Below are positions 52,398 to 61,976 of a stretch of 64,000 nucleotides of DNA, one piece after another; within the stretch, counting starts at the first letter, position 1; every line of letters starts with the position of its first letter. The position numbers and the translations under genes were made by a program. This stretch comes from RGIG464 sp045599585 (GTDB lineage: Bacteria > Myxococcota_A > Bradymonadia > UBA4248): NCBI GenBank assembly GCA_045599585.1, contig JAZRWH010000088.1, positions 1 to 64,000 on the forward strand, read 5' to 3'. Under the pieces are notes generated by a model, which ran no database searches, was not told the origin of the DNA, and was given only the letters and a program-made list of their open reading frames with translations.

Positions 52398-54242
52398 TTA
52401 GAATTCAAAAGTACTATGAGGGAAATTTGGAGTAGCGTTAATTTCGATGCTGTCGTCGTCGTCGTCATCGTAGCTTGAAGGAGGCTTGATAGCTTCTTTA
52501 GGAGCTACGTAGCTAGCCGAACTTTTGCCATAGTTGAAGGATGGCGGTGCCGGGGGAGTAGGCGGCGCAGGTGGTTTAGCGACTGAGGGAACGGAGCCAG
52601 CAGACGAAATACGTGAAGCCGGTTTAAGTCCTTCTGCAGAGGCGTTACGCGCGGCCAGAGCCTCGGAAGAAACGGGGTTAGGTCGAGGGACGTCATCGAC
52701 GAATGGGTCACTAGGAGGGGTAAAAAGCTCATTGGGAATGATGTTGTCGATTTGCGTTTTAGGACCGGCATCGTCGTCATTCTCAAAATCTTCGTACTCC
52801 TGAATGCTTGAAGATTCTCCGTTAGCAGCGGCAGGGGGAGCTGTAAGGAGAAGTTCAGGGCTTGGAAGTGGGGTTTCAGCTTCTTTAACGGCCTGAGCGT
52901 TCACTAGGCGTGGCTGTTGCACGTCTGGCGTTGGTGGAACGTTTGCTGCGGCTCGCACCGTCGCCATGCCGATTTCGCGGAGGATTTCTTCACGCGACTG
53001 GATGCGGGTTTCGCAAGTTTCGTCATCATCATCGTCATCAAAGGCTTCTTGAGAAACGGAGGCCTCTTTAGGCTCAACGACCTGTTCTACGATGGGTTTA
53101 GGTTTTTGTCCTGGAAGGTTAGGCATACCGCCGCGAGCTGAAGGCGGTTTCGGCATAGAGCGTTTAGCGACAGGAATCGCTTCTGTCAGGATGTACTCAC
53201 GAATGGAGTGCATGCGCACGGGCTGAGCGACGGCAGGCGACATCTGTGCGGTTGGCATGGGTGCCATACCATTGCGGGGCATTGCAGCGGGGGGCATACC
53301 CATACGGGATTTGGGTGCGGGAGCTTTACCCACAGGGACGGGGCCCATTGGGGTCGGAGCCGGAGCGGGATGTGCCATCGGCGGGTTACCAGCCTGATAA
53401 GGGGTAGGCTGAGGAGCAGCTGCGGGCATGGTTGACGTACTTACATGGCGTGGAGGTTGTGCTGTAACGCCATCTTCTTGTTCAACGCATACGGTGACGA
53501 CGGTAACGTTATCTTTGCCGCCGGCTTTGAGAGCGAGGCCGATTAGAATGTTGCAAGCTTCGTCAAGAGAAGCGGCATTAGTGACGGTTTGACAGATCTG
53601 TTGATCTGAGACGAGGTCACTCAAGCCATCGGAGCACATCAAATAGACGTCGCCCTGTTCGCGTTTAAACTCACGCACATCAACTTCGACATTTTCTTTG
53701 AGACCGATGGCACGAAGGATGATGTTCTTTTTACCGTAGCTCTTAACGTCTTCGGGCTTAAGCTCGCCCGTATCCAAAAGGTGGTTAATGAGCGAGTGGT
53801 CACGGCTAACCTGCGTGATTTGGCCTTTGCGGATGCGATAGATACGCGAATCACCGACCCAAGCGATGATGATCCCCTGAGGCGCATTAAACACGGAGGT
53901 ACATGTTGTTCCCATGCCTTCCATTGAGCGGTCTTTACAGCTTTGAATGTACACGCGCTCATTGGCGAACTTAATTGCGTTTGCCAATAAGTTAGCCTCG
54001 TAGCTCAGCTGAGGATTAGGCGGGTACATAAACTGGAAGCCGGGCTGTTTGGCCATTTCGCAGATAAACTGTGAAACGTGTTTAACACACAGCGTAGACG
54101 CGACTTGTCCGGAAGAATGACCGCCCATGCCGTCTGCTAAGATGTACAAGCCCTGGCTAGGGACCATACAAAAGTTGTCTTCGTTTCTTTGGCGTTTCAG
54201 CCCGACGTCTGTCTTGGCTGCACACACAAGCCTCGTAGTCAT
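52398..54242 (-). CDS. PP2C-family Ser/Thr phosphatase with long disordered tail
   Basis: This is a 614-residue protein. Residues 1-255 are a PP2C/PPM phosphatase: RNEDNF (19-24), ILADGMGGHSSG (34-45), GMGTTCTSV (109-117), WVGDSRIYR (128-136), CSDGLSDLV (203-211) and GGKDNVTVV (241-249). The metal-binding Asp residues D22, D37, D205 and D244 are all present. The remaining 360 residues are Pro/Ala/Met-rich and acidic (PMAHPAPAPTPMGPVPVG), without a TM helix. Such enzymes reverse Hanks-type kinase signalling; no kinase gene is in the window. AGAGGA precedes ATG 54240-54242. Confidence 0.94.
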   Translation of the reverse strand: MTTRLVCAAKTDVGLKRQRNEDNFCMVPSQGLYILADGMGGHSSGQVASTLCVKHVSQFICEMAKQPGFQFMYPPNPQLSYEANLLANAIKFANERVYIQSCKDRSMEGMGTTCTSVFNAPQGIIIAWVGDSRIYRIRKGQITQVSRDHSLINHLLDTGELKPEDVKSYGKKNIILRAIGLKENVEVDVREFKREQGDVYLMCSDGLSDLVSDQQICQTVTNAASLDEACNILIGLALKAGGKDNVTVVTVCVEQEDGVTAQPPRHVSTSTMPAAAPQPTPYQAGNPPMAHPAPAPTPMGPVPVGKAPAPKSRMGMPPAAMPRNGMAPMPTAQMSPAVAQPVRMHSIREYILTEAIPVAKRSMPKPPSARGGMPNLPGQKPKPIVEQVVEPKEASVSQEAFDDDDDDETCETRIQSREEILREIGMATVRAAANVPPTPDVQQPRLVNAQAVKEAETPLPSPELLLTAPPAAANGESSSIQEYEDFENDDDAGPKTQIDNIIPNELFTPPSDPFVDDVPRPNPVSSEALAARNASAEGLKPASRISSAGSVPSVAKPPAPPTPPAPPSFNYGKSSASYVAPKEAIKPPSSYDDDDDDSIEINATPNFPHSTFEF

Positions 54243-54352
54243 GATTATCCTCTCGACGACTCCATGTCACGATGCGTAACCGGTCGATTGTTTCTCTCTG
54301 TTCGGTAAACTGCTCTTCGACTCGCCCAATTCCACAGGGCTAAGGACCTCAA

Positions 54353-54772
54353 TTATTGTGCAAGCGTTACTTCTACCGTGTACTCGCTCATGTAAGCTTC
54401 GCACGATATTTCCAAAAAGTAGTGGCTTTGTACGGCATCGAAAACCTGAATATTTCTCGAGCCAGGTTTAAATCTTAAGTCATGAAGTTCTTCACCTGTT
54501 GCCTTACGAATGATGATATGTCCGCCTGCTGCGGCCTCATCAAAAGCAAATGCAACCTGAACTTTCGCAGCTGCCGGTACGGTGAAAAATTTCCAGTCCG
54601 TTTTGTCCCCGTCTATGCATGATACAAAATCAAGCACGAGATCGTTAAGCTTTATTTCGATGGCACCAAGTCGGTCCTGATCAGGACCCGAATTGCTTTC
54701 GGGGGTCATGGAACACCCCATCATTCCCAATGCGCTTGCTAATAGGATAAGCCCCCTTCCCAGTCGTTTCAT
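54353..54772 (-). CDS. Small lipoprotein, unknown function
   Basis: This is a 139-residue protein. The start is ATG 54770-54772 (MKRLGRGLILLASAL), with AAGGAG 6 nt upstream; the longer frame to 54934 has no ribosome site and would include the promoter. Lipobox MMGC. The mature domain is about 100 residues and beta-rich (VQVAFAFDEAAAGGHIIIRK, YFLEISCEAYMSEYTVEVTL), like a small pre-peptidase C-terminal or bacterial beta-sandwich domain. No family assigned. Confidence 0.85.
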   Translation of the reverse strand: MKRLGRGLILLASALGMMGCSMTPESNSGPDQDRLGAIEIKLNDLVLDFVSCIDGDKTDWKFFTVPAAAKVQVAFAFDEAAAGGHIIIRKATGEELHDLRFKPGSRNIQVFDAVQSHYFLEISCEAYMSEYTVEVTLAQ

Positions 54773-54832
54773 AACAGCTCCTTCATCCTGATTTGGTGTG
54801 TCAAAACTTACTGAACACAACAGTACTTGTCT

Positions 54833-54862
54833 ATTATACCCCCATTGGCTTTTTGAGGTCAA
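54833..54862 (-). promoter_or_regulatory. Sigma-70 type promoter of the 54.4-54.8 kb lipoprotein
   Basis: On the minus strand: TTGACC (54857-54862), 18-nt spacer, TATAAT (54833-54838), about 60 nt before the start codon. Strong consensus match. Confidence 0.75.
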
Positions 54863-55141
54863 GGCAAGCCTTGTCTCCTTGTGCCTTTTCGCGTTTAGAT
54901 CCATATACATTATATATGGGATATATGGGAGCACAATTTGTTCTAAAAAATTGTGTTTTAAAATTCTTGTAGTAAATTTGTGAACTGTCTGTGGCTTTAA
55001 AGGTTTGAGCTTGTGCGTAAAATAACTGCTGCTTGTGATTGTTTTGACAGACTCGATGGCCTTTTTTGGGGGCGTTCTTCAACGTCATTCGAGAAAAAAG
55101 TGTGCTTTTTTTTCTGACGTGCATTTGTAAGCTAAAATCGG

Positions 55142-55170
55142 TTGACACGATCCAATGTCGGCGCTATACC
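55142..55170 (+). promoter_or_regulatory. Sigma-70 type promoter of rpsT
   Basis: TTGACA (55142-55147), exact 17-nt spacer, TATACC (55165-55170), about 88 nt before the rpsT start. It gives a leader of about 80 nt, ending in a strong ribosome site. Confidence 0.8.
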
Positions 55171-55257
55171 ATACGGCCGTTATTGGCGCCTGTAACGCGC
55201 AGACGCACTTTCGACATGGGTATTCCGATCTTTGCCCTTTATTTGAGGAGATTCAAA

Positions 55258-55524
55258 GTGGCGCATCATAAATCAGCCATTAAACGTATTCGTCAGACGA
55301 TCGACAGAACTGAACGTAACTGCTCCGGTCGCAGCGCAGTCAAAACTGCTATCCGCAAATTCCGTGAAGCTTGTGCTTCTGATTCCATGACGGATGATCT
55401 TTCCAGCAAGACCATCAAAGTCATCAGCAAAGCCTCTTCCAAGGGACTCATCCCTGCTAAACGTGCTAGCCGCAAAATCAGCCGCCTCATGAAGGCTGCT
55501 AACCGCGCTAAAGCTAACGTCTAA
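55258..55524 (+). CDS. rpsT: 30S ribosomal protein S20
   Basis: This is an 88-residue ribosomal protein. It starts with GTG 55258 (read as Met: AHHKSAIKRIRQTIDRTERN), with GAGGAG 6-7 nt upstream. The in-frame ATG codons further up would add residues that S20 lacks. Basic helical composition and the C-terminal KGLIPAKRASRKISRLMKAA are typical. A terminator follows at 55591. A GTG start is odd for a highly expressed gene. In E. coli, rpsT uses UUG, which takes part in autogenous control, so a similar control is conceivable. Confidence 0.96.
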   Translation: MAHHKSAIKRIRQTIDRTERNCSGRSAVKTAIRKFREACASDSMTDDLSSKTIKVISKASSKGLIPAKRASRKISRLMKAANRAKANV

Positions 55525-55590
55525 TTTTGCTTCGCGGCCAGAAGTTCTGCCCTGTTTTCATTACAGGGTTGAATCTTCAAGCTTCTTATG

Positions 55591-55623
55591 AGACAACAGG
55601 CCTCGCCTGTTGTCTTTTTTTTT
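55591..55623 (+). terminator. Terminator of rpsT
   Basis: AGACAACAGG, CCTCG, CCTGTTGTCT and T9, about 70 nt after the rpsT stop and just before the ribosome site of the next gene. Confidence 0.9.
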
Positions 55624-55648
55624 ATGGTCCACCACGGAGGGTCCTGCT

Positions 55649-56395
55649 ATGGCTTTTATCAAACGTTTTCTTTCGGCTGCCGCTGGCGCTTGTTGCTTCT
55701 TTGCTGCTTCCGCGGCTTTTGCTGGAAACGTGGATAGTAATATTTATACCAGCAATTTAGGCTATACCGTTACTCCTCCGGCGGGTTGGGTGCGTTACGA
55801 TGCTTCGACAGCTCAGGCGCTCGAAGTCGTTCCACAAAATATTAAAGATACGAACTTTACTCGCATCGATGCCGTCTTTTTCCCGCCTGTCGATGGCTAT
55901 AAGCCTGATACGCTTGAGGCCGATAATAAACGACTCGAAGAACGTAAAGCCGCTGCTGCTGATGGTGAACGCCCTGCACTCGGTACTCCGGAATCTGAGG
56001 CGTATGACAAAACTCAACGCGAAGAAGCACGTGCAAATTTGCCTAAAGCTCCAAATTTCTCCGCTAATATCTCGATTATGGCTGCCAAAAAACTCCCTTC
56101 GCAGGTCAATAATGATCTCGCTGTCGCGTTTAAGGATAGACTGATCAAAGATATTAAGGAAAATGCACCCTACGCTTCGGGCTTCAAAGTTACGAAAACA
56201 ACGACCGATCATAGCTCCGGAAAAGATATCTTCGTCTTTAACATGGAATATAACCTCGATGGCAGAGATGTTCTCGTCGAACAAACTGTTCTCGTCGGTA
56301 AAGATCGCAGTCTCGTCGTCACATGCATTAGCAGTGCAAACGACTACTTAGACAAAGATTATTGTACGCGTACCGTCAAATCGATTCGCTTCTAA
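55649..56395 (+). CDS. Exported protein with PsbP/DUF1795-like fold, unknown function
   Basis: This is a 248-residue protein. The start is ATG 55649 (MAFIKRFLSAAAGAC), with GGAGGG 8 nt upstream. Signal peptide cleaved at about AFA|G. The mature domain begins YTSNLGYTVTPPAGWVRYD, the common opening of PsbP/DUF1795-type domains that bind at the periplasmic face. A helical insertion (LEERKAAAADGERPALGTPE) follows, and the end has SSANDYLDKDYCTRTVKSIR. No signature residue gives a function. Confidence 0.82.
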   Translation: MAFIKRFLSAAAGACCFFAASAAFAGNVDSNIYTSNLGYTVTPPAGWVRYDASTAQALEVVPQNIKDTNFTRIDAVFFPPVDGYKPDTLEADNKRLEERKAAAADGERPALGTPESEAYDKTQREEARANLPKAPNFSANISIMAAKKLPSQVNNDLAVAFKDRLIKDIKENAPYASGFKVTKTTTDHSSGKDIFVFNMEYNLDGRDVLVEQTVLVGKDRSLVVTCISSANDYLDKDYCTRTVKSIRF

Positions 56396-56419
56396 ATCAG
56401 ATCTCATTCCATATTCTAT

Positions 56420-56443
56420 AAGCCGCAGTTCTGCGGCTTTTTT
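56420..56443 (+). terminator. Intrinsic terminator
   Basis: AAGCCGCAG, TT, CTGCGGCTT and T4, 25 nt after the stop at 56395. Confidence 0.88.
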
Positions 56444-56586
56444 CGTTCTTGAGACATCGGTTTGCTTTGCTCATTTCATCTTTAATGTTGATTTTCGTAA
56501 ACAATTGTTTATGTTTCATCGTTCAAAAACATGGCGTTCACGAATTGACGATCGTTTGTTTGTGAAACGCTTAAACGCGTGACGCA

Positions 56587-56676
56587 GAGAGGGTCGCGGC
56601 GTATTTCTGAAAAAGGCAGCTTTAGAAAAGCTGCGCTTTTGAAAGAAATAGCCGCGCAGGGGGAAACTTCCCCCTC
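56587..56676 (+). repeat. Type B palindromic repeat
   Basis: GAGAGGGTCGCGGC, bulged G, TATTTCT, a loop containing its own GCAGCTTT/AAAGCTGC hairpin, AGAAATA, GCCGCG, terminal hairpin GGGGGAAACTTCCCCC. The arms CGCGGC/GCCGCG and TATTTCT/AGAAATA differ from other copies in paired fashion. Confidence 0.88.
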
Positions 56677-56729
56677 CACGTAAAATACATTTTAAACATA
56701 CTTTTTTTGAGGATAAATTATTAAAAATT

Positions 56730-58883
56730 ATGAAAAAGCTACTTTTATTATCGTTTTCTGCTTTTCTTTGCACGAGCTGCGCATCAACACAGACTCCTGC
56801 CAACACCACGGCTGCTGCCATGCAATCACAAATCAAACTCGCTGACCACCCCGCCAATCATCCCGGAAATGACGCTGACATGCTTTGGGGCGAATCGAAT
56901 CCTGATCCCTATCGATGGCTTGAAAATGCCGATGATCCCGCCGTTAAAACTTGGGCGGCTGCTCAGGACAAACGTGCGCGCGATTACATCAATCAACTTC
57001 CGATGAGGCAGCGCTTTGTCGATCGTTTGAGCGAGTTGCTGTATGTTTCGAATATTACAACGCCGGAAGTTGCTGGCACGAATGCCTTTTATTTTGCACG
57101 TGATGCGAAGGCTGAAAAATCTACATTGTTTGTCAAGGGCGTCGACGAGCCTACCGAGAACGCTCGCGTGCTTCTTGATCCCAACACGCTCTCTGCTGAT
57201 GGTTCGATTTCAATTGGTGAGGTCTTCCCTTCACCCGACGGCACAAAACTCGCCTATACGCTTAAACAGAACAATGCAGATACTTCGACGTTGTACATTA
57301 TGGACGTCGCTACAGGGAAAAATCTCTCCGATGTCATTGAAGGCGCGCGCTATGCCGAGCCACAGTGGCTTCCCGATGGTTCGGCCTTTTATTACACGTA
57401 TTTTCCGACAGATACTTCGATTCCCGTCGATCAGCGTCCCGGTGAAACCGATATTCGCCTCCATAAAGTTGGGACGGACGCAGCTCAGGACGTGGTCCTC
57501 GTTAATCCACTCCACGACGCAACCAAATTCCATGGCGTTACGCTTTCGAAAGACGGGCAGTGGCTCACTTATCAGATTCAGGATGGCTGGAACGGAAATT
57601 CGCTCTCGATTAAGCGCATCAATGCAGACAGCTGGATTGCGCTGAACGCCGTAACCAATACGACTTATGCGCCGATTATTCATCGCGGTGTCATGTATTT
57701 ACTTACGAATGCTGATGCCCCCCACTTTAAACTCGTCAAGGTAGATCTCAATCAAGACAATGTGAATATCGAACCCGAAGCCTGGCAAAACGTTATTGCT
57801 GAATCCGATGCTGTGATTGAGAATTTTACGGTTGTTCAGGATAAGATCTTCGTCAAAACGCTCAAAGATGTCGCTGAGTACCTCGATGTCTATGATTTGG
57901 AGGGAAATCATATTCGATCCCTCGAAATGCCAGACAAAGGTATGATCGGCGCTCTTTCGGGGGAAGGCGAAGATAAATCGGTATATTTTCTATTTTCATC
58001 GTATAGAACACCAAAAAATATTTATAGAGTTGACGTAAATTCACTTGATACTTCGTTGTGGATGGACGTTAAAACGCCTGCTGACATCGAAAATGTCGTT
58101 GTTGAGCAGCTTTTTGCGACATCCAAAGACGGCACAAAAGTGCCTTTTTGGGTTCTTCGACGCAAGGACACGCCACTCGATGGTACAGCCAAGACCATTG
58201 TGTATGGTTACGGCGGATTTACGTATGCAGTGACGCCCTTTTTCAATCCGCATGCGTTTGCGTGGCTAGAACAAGGCGGCATATATGTTTGGTCCAATCT
58301 GCGCGGTGGTTCTGAGTACGGCGAAGCGTGGCATCAAGACGGCATGCGGCTTAAAAAGCAAAATGTTTTCGATGATTACTATGCGGTTGCAGAGGAACTC
58401 ATCAAAAATAAATACACTTCGAGTGCGCACATTGCGGCTTACGGCGGTTCGAACGGTGGTCTTTTGGTTGGTGCTGCACTTACGCAGCGTCCCGACCTGT
58501 ATGGGGCCATCGTTTGCGCAGTTCCGCTTTTGGACATGATTCGATACCACCTGTTTGGTTCGGGCAGGACGTGGACGAGTGAGTATTCGTCGGTTGAAGA
58601 GAGCGAGGAGAATTATCGAGCGATCCGTGCATATTCGCCTTATAGCAATGTCAAGCAGGGCACGCAGTATCCGCCAGTGCTCTTTTTGGGGGCTGACAGT
58701 GATGATCGCGTAGATCCTATGCATGCGCGCAAAATGACTGCTGCGATTCAGGATGCGACAGCCAGCGATGCGCCCGTTCTGCTTCGCATCGAAAAGAATT
58801 CGGGGCATGGCGGTGCCGACATGACAGGCCAGCGCATTGCGCAGTTCGCCGATATGTTTGCGTTCCTTCAGTCCGTTCTTTAA
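56730..58883 (+). CDS. Prolyl oligopeptidase family (S9A) lipoprotein
   Basis: This is a 717-residue serine peptidase. Signal peptide with lipobox LCTSC. The N-terminal segment DPYRWLENADDPAVKTW is characteristic of S9A enzymes, followed by a beta-propeller region (about 120-430) that gates access. The alpha/beta hydrolase domain has Ser574 in YGGSNGGLLVG, an Asp in SDDRVDP (about 659) and His693 in NSGHGG. It cleaves short Pro-containing peptides. As a lipoprotein it should work in the periplasm or at the surface, consistent with peptide scavenging. Start ATG 56730. Confidence 0.95.
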   Translation: MKKLLLLSFSAFLCTSCASTQTPANTTAAAMQSQIKLADHPANHPGNDADMLWGESNPDPYRWLENADDPAVKTWAAAQDKRARDYINQLPMRQRFVDRLSELLYVSNITTPEVAGTNAFYFARDAKAEKSTLFVKGVDEPTENARVLLDPNTLSADGSISIGEVFPSPDGTKLAYTLKQNNADTSTLYIMDVATGKNLSDVIEGARYAEPQWLPDGSAFYYTYFPTDTSIPVDQRPGETDIRLHKVGTDAAQDVVLVNPLHDATKFHGVTLSKDGQWLTYQIQDGWNGNSLSIKRINADSWIALNAVTNTTYAPIIHRGVMYLLTNADAPHFKLVKVDLNQDNVNIEPEAWQNVIAESDAVIENFTVVQDKIFVKTLKDVAEYLDVYDLEGNHIRSLEMPDKGMIGALSGEGEDKSVYFLFSSYRTPKNIYRVDVNSLDTSLWMDVKTPADIENVVVEQLFATSKDGTKVPFWVLRRKDTPLDGTAKTIVYGYGGFTYAVTPFFNPHAFAWLEQGGIYVWSNLRGGSEYGEAWHQDGMRLKKQNVFDDYYAVAEELIKNKYTSSAHIAAYGGSNGGLLVGAALTQRPDLYGAIVCAVPLLDMIRYHLFGSGRTWTSEYSSVEESEENYRAIRAYSPYSNVKQGTQYPPVLFLGADSDDRVDPMHARKMTAAIQDATASDAPVLLRIEKNSGHGGADMTGQRIAQFADMFAFLQSVL

Positions 58884-58897
58884 TCATTCATATAAGT

Positions 58898-59064
58898 GGG
58901 GGGAAGTCTCCCCCTGAGCGTCTATCAGCTTTGCCAAGGATGCATCTTCATCGTCATTTTCGCGTTTCGGCGTTCTGTCACGGCCCCTAGGCCGCTCCCT
59001 CCGCCTCGCGCTCGATGCCTCGAATCTGCATCACTTGTCTTCGCTGATACGCCGCTACCCCCTC
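58898..59064 (-). repeat. Type B palindromic repeat, expanded loop
   Basis: On the minus strand: CGAGGGGGTAGCGGC, bulged G, TATCAGCGAAG, about 100 nt, CTTGGCAAAGCTGATA, GACGCT, terminal hairpin AGGGGGAGACTTCCCCCC. It fills most of the gap between the S9A peptidase and the next TPR gene. Confidence 0.85.
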
Positions 59065-59133
59065 GGGTTAACTTGGTATAATCTTAGCTGTAGCTCGAAT
59101 TGATTTTGACGAATGTACAAAAGAGAATAAACA

Positions 59134-60786
59134 ATGCGAAAAAAAATACAATTTTGGATGTTATCCGTACTCTTTTGTCTGACGTCGTTTGCTTCAGAAG
59201 TTTTTGCACAATCTTCCGTAAAAACTGCTCAATCCACAGAAAATAAAAAATCTCCCGCACAAAGTTCAAATTCAAAGCCTAAAAGACTAACAGAAGATGA
59301 AAAACAGCTGATTTATATGAAGGCTGCCGATGACGCATCGAAGGCTATTCGAGCGGGACAATACGCATCCGCGCTTGCGCGTTGTGAAGAGGCTATGCGT
59401 CTGGATCCAAAGCATGAGATTGATGATCTCACAATGCTTTGCGCGGTTTTGTATGACAAAAACAACGATAACGCATCCGCCGAGTCTCTGATTCGATTGT
59501 TACGCAAGAAACAACGTGGCCCGCAGATGGATTTTGATCTCTGTTTTACGCATGCGACATTGCTTGACAAACTTCATCGTTATACAGATGCCATTTCGAC
59601 GTATCGATCATGTGTACCCGGTAGCGACGTTGAAAAAGCAGTGGTACTTTCGAACATTGCAGAAATAGAAATGGTCATGGAAGAGCCTGACAAGGCGATA
59701 CAAACGTACCAGCAGGCTCTCGAGCTCAAACCAGATAATCCTTTTGCTATTTTTGGTTTAACAGTGGCGCTTGTACGCACGGGACGATCTTTAGAGGCAC
59801 ACGAAGCGTTCGTGCGAGGACTACAATACGACCCGACACTTCGTTTTTTAACCTCTTCTTTTTTTGAGCCTAAGGCTGAAGCTTATTTTCACAAAGCTGT
59901 TCTATCTTTGTTTTCACATAGAATCTTTGATGCAAAATTTTATCTTGAAGCGTGTTTAAAGCACGAAGTTCGAACGAAGTATCGGGAAATTACCAAAGCA
60001 TTGCTTGCAGACGTCGAATCAGGTGTTTATTCCAAAGCTGAGTATCAAGCGTATCCTGTTGTTCTCAACGATATCACAGCCGTTGCTGTAGATGATGCTG
60101 CGCGTTTTTTAGCTTTTGCTGACAAACAGAGTCGTTCGCTATGGGTTTTGGATACAGAAACGGGGCGTTATACAGAGCGAGTGCGTGGTATTGAGGATGT
60201 TCGAGCTGTGAAGTTTATTCCGCAGACGGGTATGCTGCGCGCTGTAGGTAAGAATATGCGCGTTGAACTTGACCCTTTGGGTACGGGGTATACTTATTAT
60301 GAAACGCTTCCTGACGAAGCCAAATGGTGTGGACTAACGCCTGAAGGTGACTTGTTGGGGGTGGAGAGGAGCACCGTCGTTCAAGCGCCTTTTAGAGCGC
60401 CGCTTAATACGGAATCACTCTATGCGTTTAACGCAAACGACATGGAGGGAGGGCGGCTCGTCGATGAGATATCCATTTCGGAAGATAAAAAACGGTTGTT
60501 GATAAATTTAAAGAAGCATTGCGTACAGATAGAGATTGAAAGTCAAAACGTTTTGGGAATGATAGCGTTAGGCGCAGACGTTCTGTCAATGAGTACGACG
60601 AAAGACGTTTTAGTATTGAGCTCGTCGGGTGGTGCCGTCATGTATGATCGCCAGGGTATGCCTGCTACGCTCATTGGTGATGTGCAATATCAAGGTACTT
60701 CAGGCGGAGCGTTTTCTCCGCATGGGCGATATTTGCTCACGGTTAGCGGTACGCTTGCGGAAATATGGAAAGTTGACGAACTTTAA
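59134..60786 (+). CDS. Exported TPR protein with C-terminal propeller-like region
   Basis: This is a 550-residue protein. Signal peptide MRKKIQFWMLSVLFCLTSFA ending in VFAQ. After a Ser/Lys-rich linker, residues about 55-280 are TPR units (IRAGQYASALARCEEAMRLD, PDKAIQTYQQALELKPDNPF). Residues about 300-550 are short beta-repeats (ITAVAVDDAARFLAFADKQS, FSPHGRYLLTVSGTLAEIWK) resembling WD40/TolB-type propeller blades. It probably has a periplasmic scaffold role. It lies about 75 nt upstream of the HtrA gene on the same strand and may form an operon with HtrA-rsmE. Confidence 0.83.
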   Translation: MRKKIQFWMLSVLFCLTSFASEVFAQSSVKTAQSTENKKSPAQSSNSKPKRLTEDEKQLIYMKAADDASKAIRAGQYASALARCEEAMRLDPKHEIDDLTMLCAVLYDKNNDNASAESLIRLLRKKQRGPQMDFDLCFTHATLLDKLHRYTDAISTYRSCVPGSDVEKAVVLSNIAEIEMVMEEPDKAIQTYQQALELKPDNPFAIFGLTVALVRTGRSLEAHEAFVRGLQYDPTLRFLTSSFFEPKAEAYFHKAVLSLFSHRIFDAKFYLEACLKHEVRTKYREITKALLADVESGVYSKAEYQAYPVVLNDITAVAVDDAARFLAFADKQSRSLWVLDTETGRYTERVRGIEDVRAVKFIPQTGMLRAVGKNMRVELDPLGTGYTYYETLPDEAKWCGLTPEGDLLGVERSTVVQAPFRAPLNTESLYAFNANDMEGGRLVDEISISEDKKRLLINLKKHCVQIEIESQNVLGMIALGADVLSMSTTKDVLVLSSSGGAVMYDRQGMPATLIGDVQYQGTSGGAFSPHGRYLLTVSGTLAEIWKVDEL

Positions 60787-60860
60787 TGGCGATGGACTAA
60801 GATTGGTTGAATTTTCTGCACAAAATAAAGTGTAGAGGACTGCATAACGAAGGTCATATT

Positions 60861-61976
60861 ATGAAAAAATCGATTTATTTGGTTTTAGCATCATGTTTGG
60901 CGATCACGATTTTCGCAGATCACGGATCCTTTGCAGAACAGCTATCTGAGCTGCTTGTACCGTCAGCCCAAGCTCAGTCGTATGTAATCAAAAATGACGT
61001 GCTTCGTCGTACTCAAGATGAGCAGAACACGATCGATGTCTTCAGTAAATCGGCGTCAGCGACTGTGTTTGTGATTCAAAACCAAAAACAACGTGATTAT
61101 TGGACAGCGCGTACGATGGAAGTTCCGGCCGGTTCGGGATCTGGTTTTATCTGGGATAAAGCTGGGCACATTGTAACGAATTATCACGTCGTCAAGGATG
61201 GCTCTAGCTTTAGTGTGACGCTTTACAATCAAAAGAAGTACTCAGCTAAAGTCGTTGGTGTCGATCCCAAAAAAGACATCGCTGTGCTAAAGATTGATGC
61301 TCCTGCCTCAGAACTAACGCCGATTATCGTTCCTAAAGACGGCTATCAGCTTCAGGTGGGACAAAAGACGATTGCTATTGGTAATCCATTTGGTCTGGAT
61401 CATACGCTGACGACAGGCATTGTATCGGCGCTTGAGCGAGAAATGGCTGGTATCGGTGGTGTAACCATTAAGGGGTGTATTCAGACGGATGCAGCGATCA
61501 ACATGGGAAACTCTGGCGGTCCACTTTTGGACTCGGCAGGTCAGTTGATCGGCATGAATACCATGATTTTTTCGCCGTCAGGCGGAAGTGCCGGTATTGG
61601 TTTTGCCGTTCCCTATACAGCGATCAAACGTGTTGTTCCTCAAATTATAGCGACAGGTAAAGCCGAACAGGTCGGATTGGGCATTTCCATTTTGCCGGAC
61701 GACATTGCCAGACAAAATGGTGTGAAAGGCGTTATTGTTCGCGATGTTGATGAATCTTCTCCGGCTGCTAAAGTTGGGATTATGGGGATCAAACAAACGG
61801 ATTCTGGCCGCTATATCAACGACATTATTGTCGGGATAGATGACACGCCTGTCGTGAATTACGACTCTCTTTATAACGCGCTCGACGGCCGAAAAGCTGG
61901 TGATAAGGTCAAAGTTACGGTCAAGCGCAAGGGTGAACTTAAAACGTTTGAAATCGAATTGGTGGTTTTGAAGTAA
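60861..61976 (+). CDS. HtrA/Deg-type periplasmic serine protease
   Basis: This is a 371-residue S1C protease. The start is ATG 60861 (MKKSIYLVLA), with GAAGG upstream. N-terminal signal peptide or anchor, then the trypsin-like domain with His109 (TNYHVV), Asp139 (KKDIAVLKID) and Ser218 (NMGNSGGPLLD). One C-terminal PDZ domain (GVIVRDVDESSPAAKVGIMG to about 370). HtrA proteins degrade or refold damaged envelope proteins. One PDZ domain is DegS/HtrA-like rather than DegP-like. Its stop overlaps the rsmE start (TAATG), so the two are translationally coupled. Confidence 0.95.
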   Translation: MKKSIYLVLASCLAITIFADHGSFAEQLSELLVPSAQAQSYVIKNDVLRRTQDEQNTIDVFSKSASATVFVIQNQKQRDYWTARTMEVPAGSGSGFIWDKAGHIVTNYHVVKDGSSFSVTLYNQKKYSAKVVGVDPKKDIAVLKIDAPASELTPIIVPKDGYQLQVGQKTIAIGNPFGLDHTLTTGIVSALEREMAGIGGVTIKGCIQTDAAINMGNSGGPLLDSAGQLIGMNTMIFSPSGGSAGIGFAVPYTAIKRVVPQIIATGKAEQVGLGISILPDDIARQNGVKGVIVRDVDESSPAAKVGIMGIKQTDSGRYINDIIVGIDDTPVVNYDSLYNALDGRKAGDKVKVTVKRKGELKTFEIELVVLK

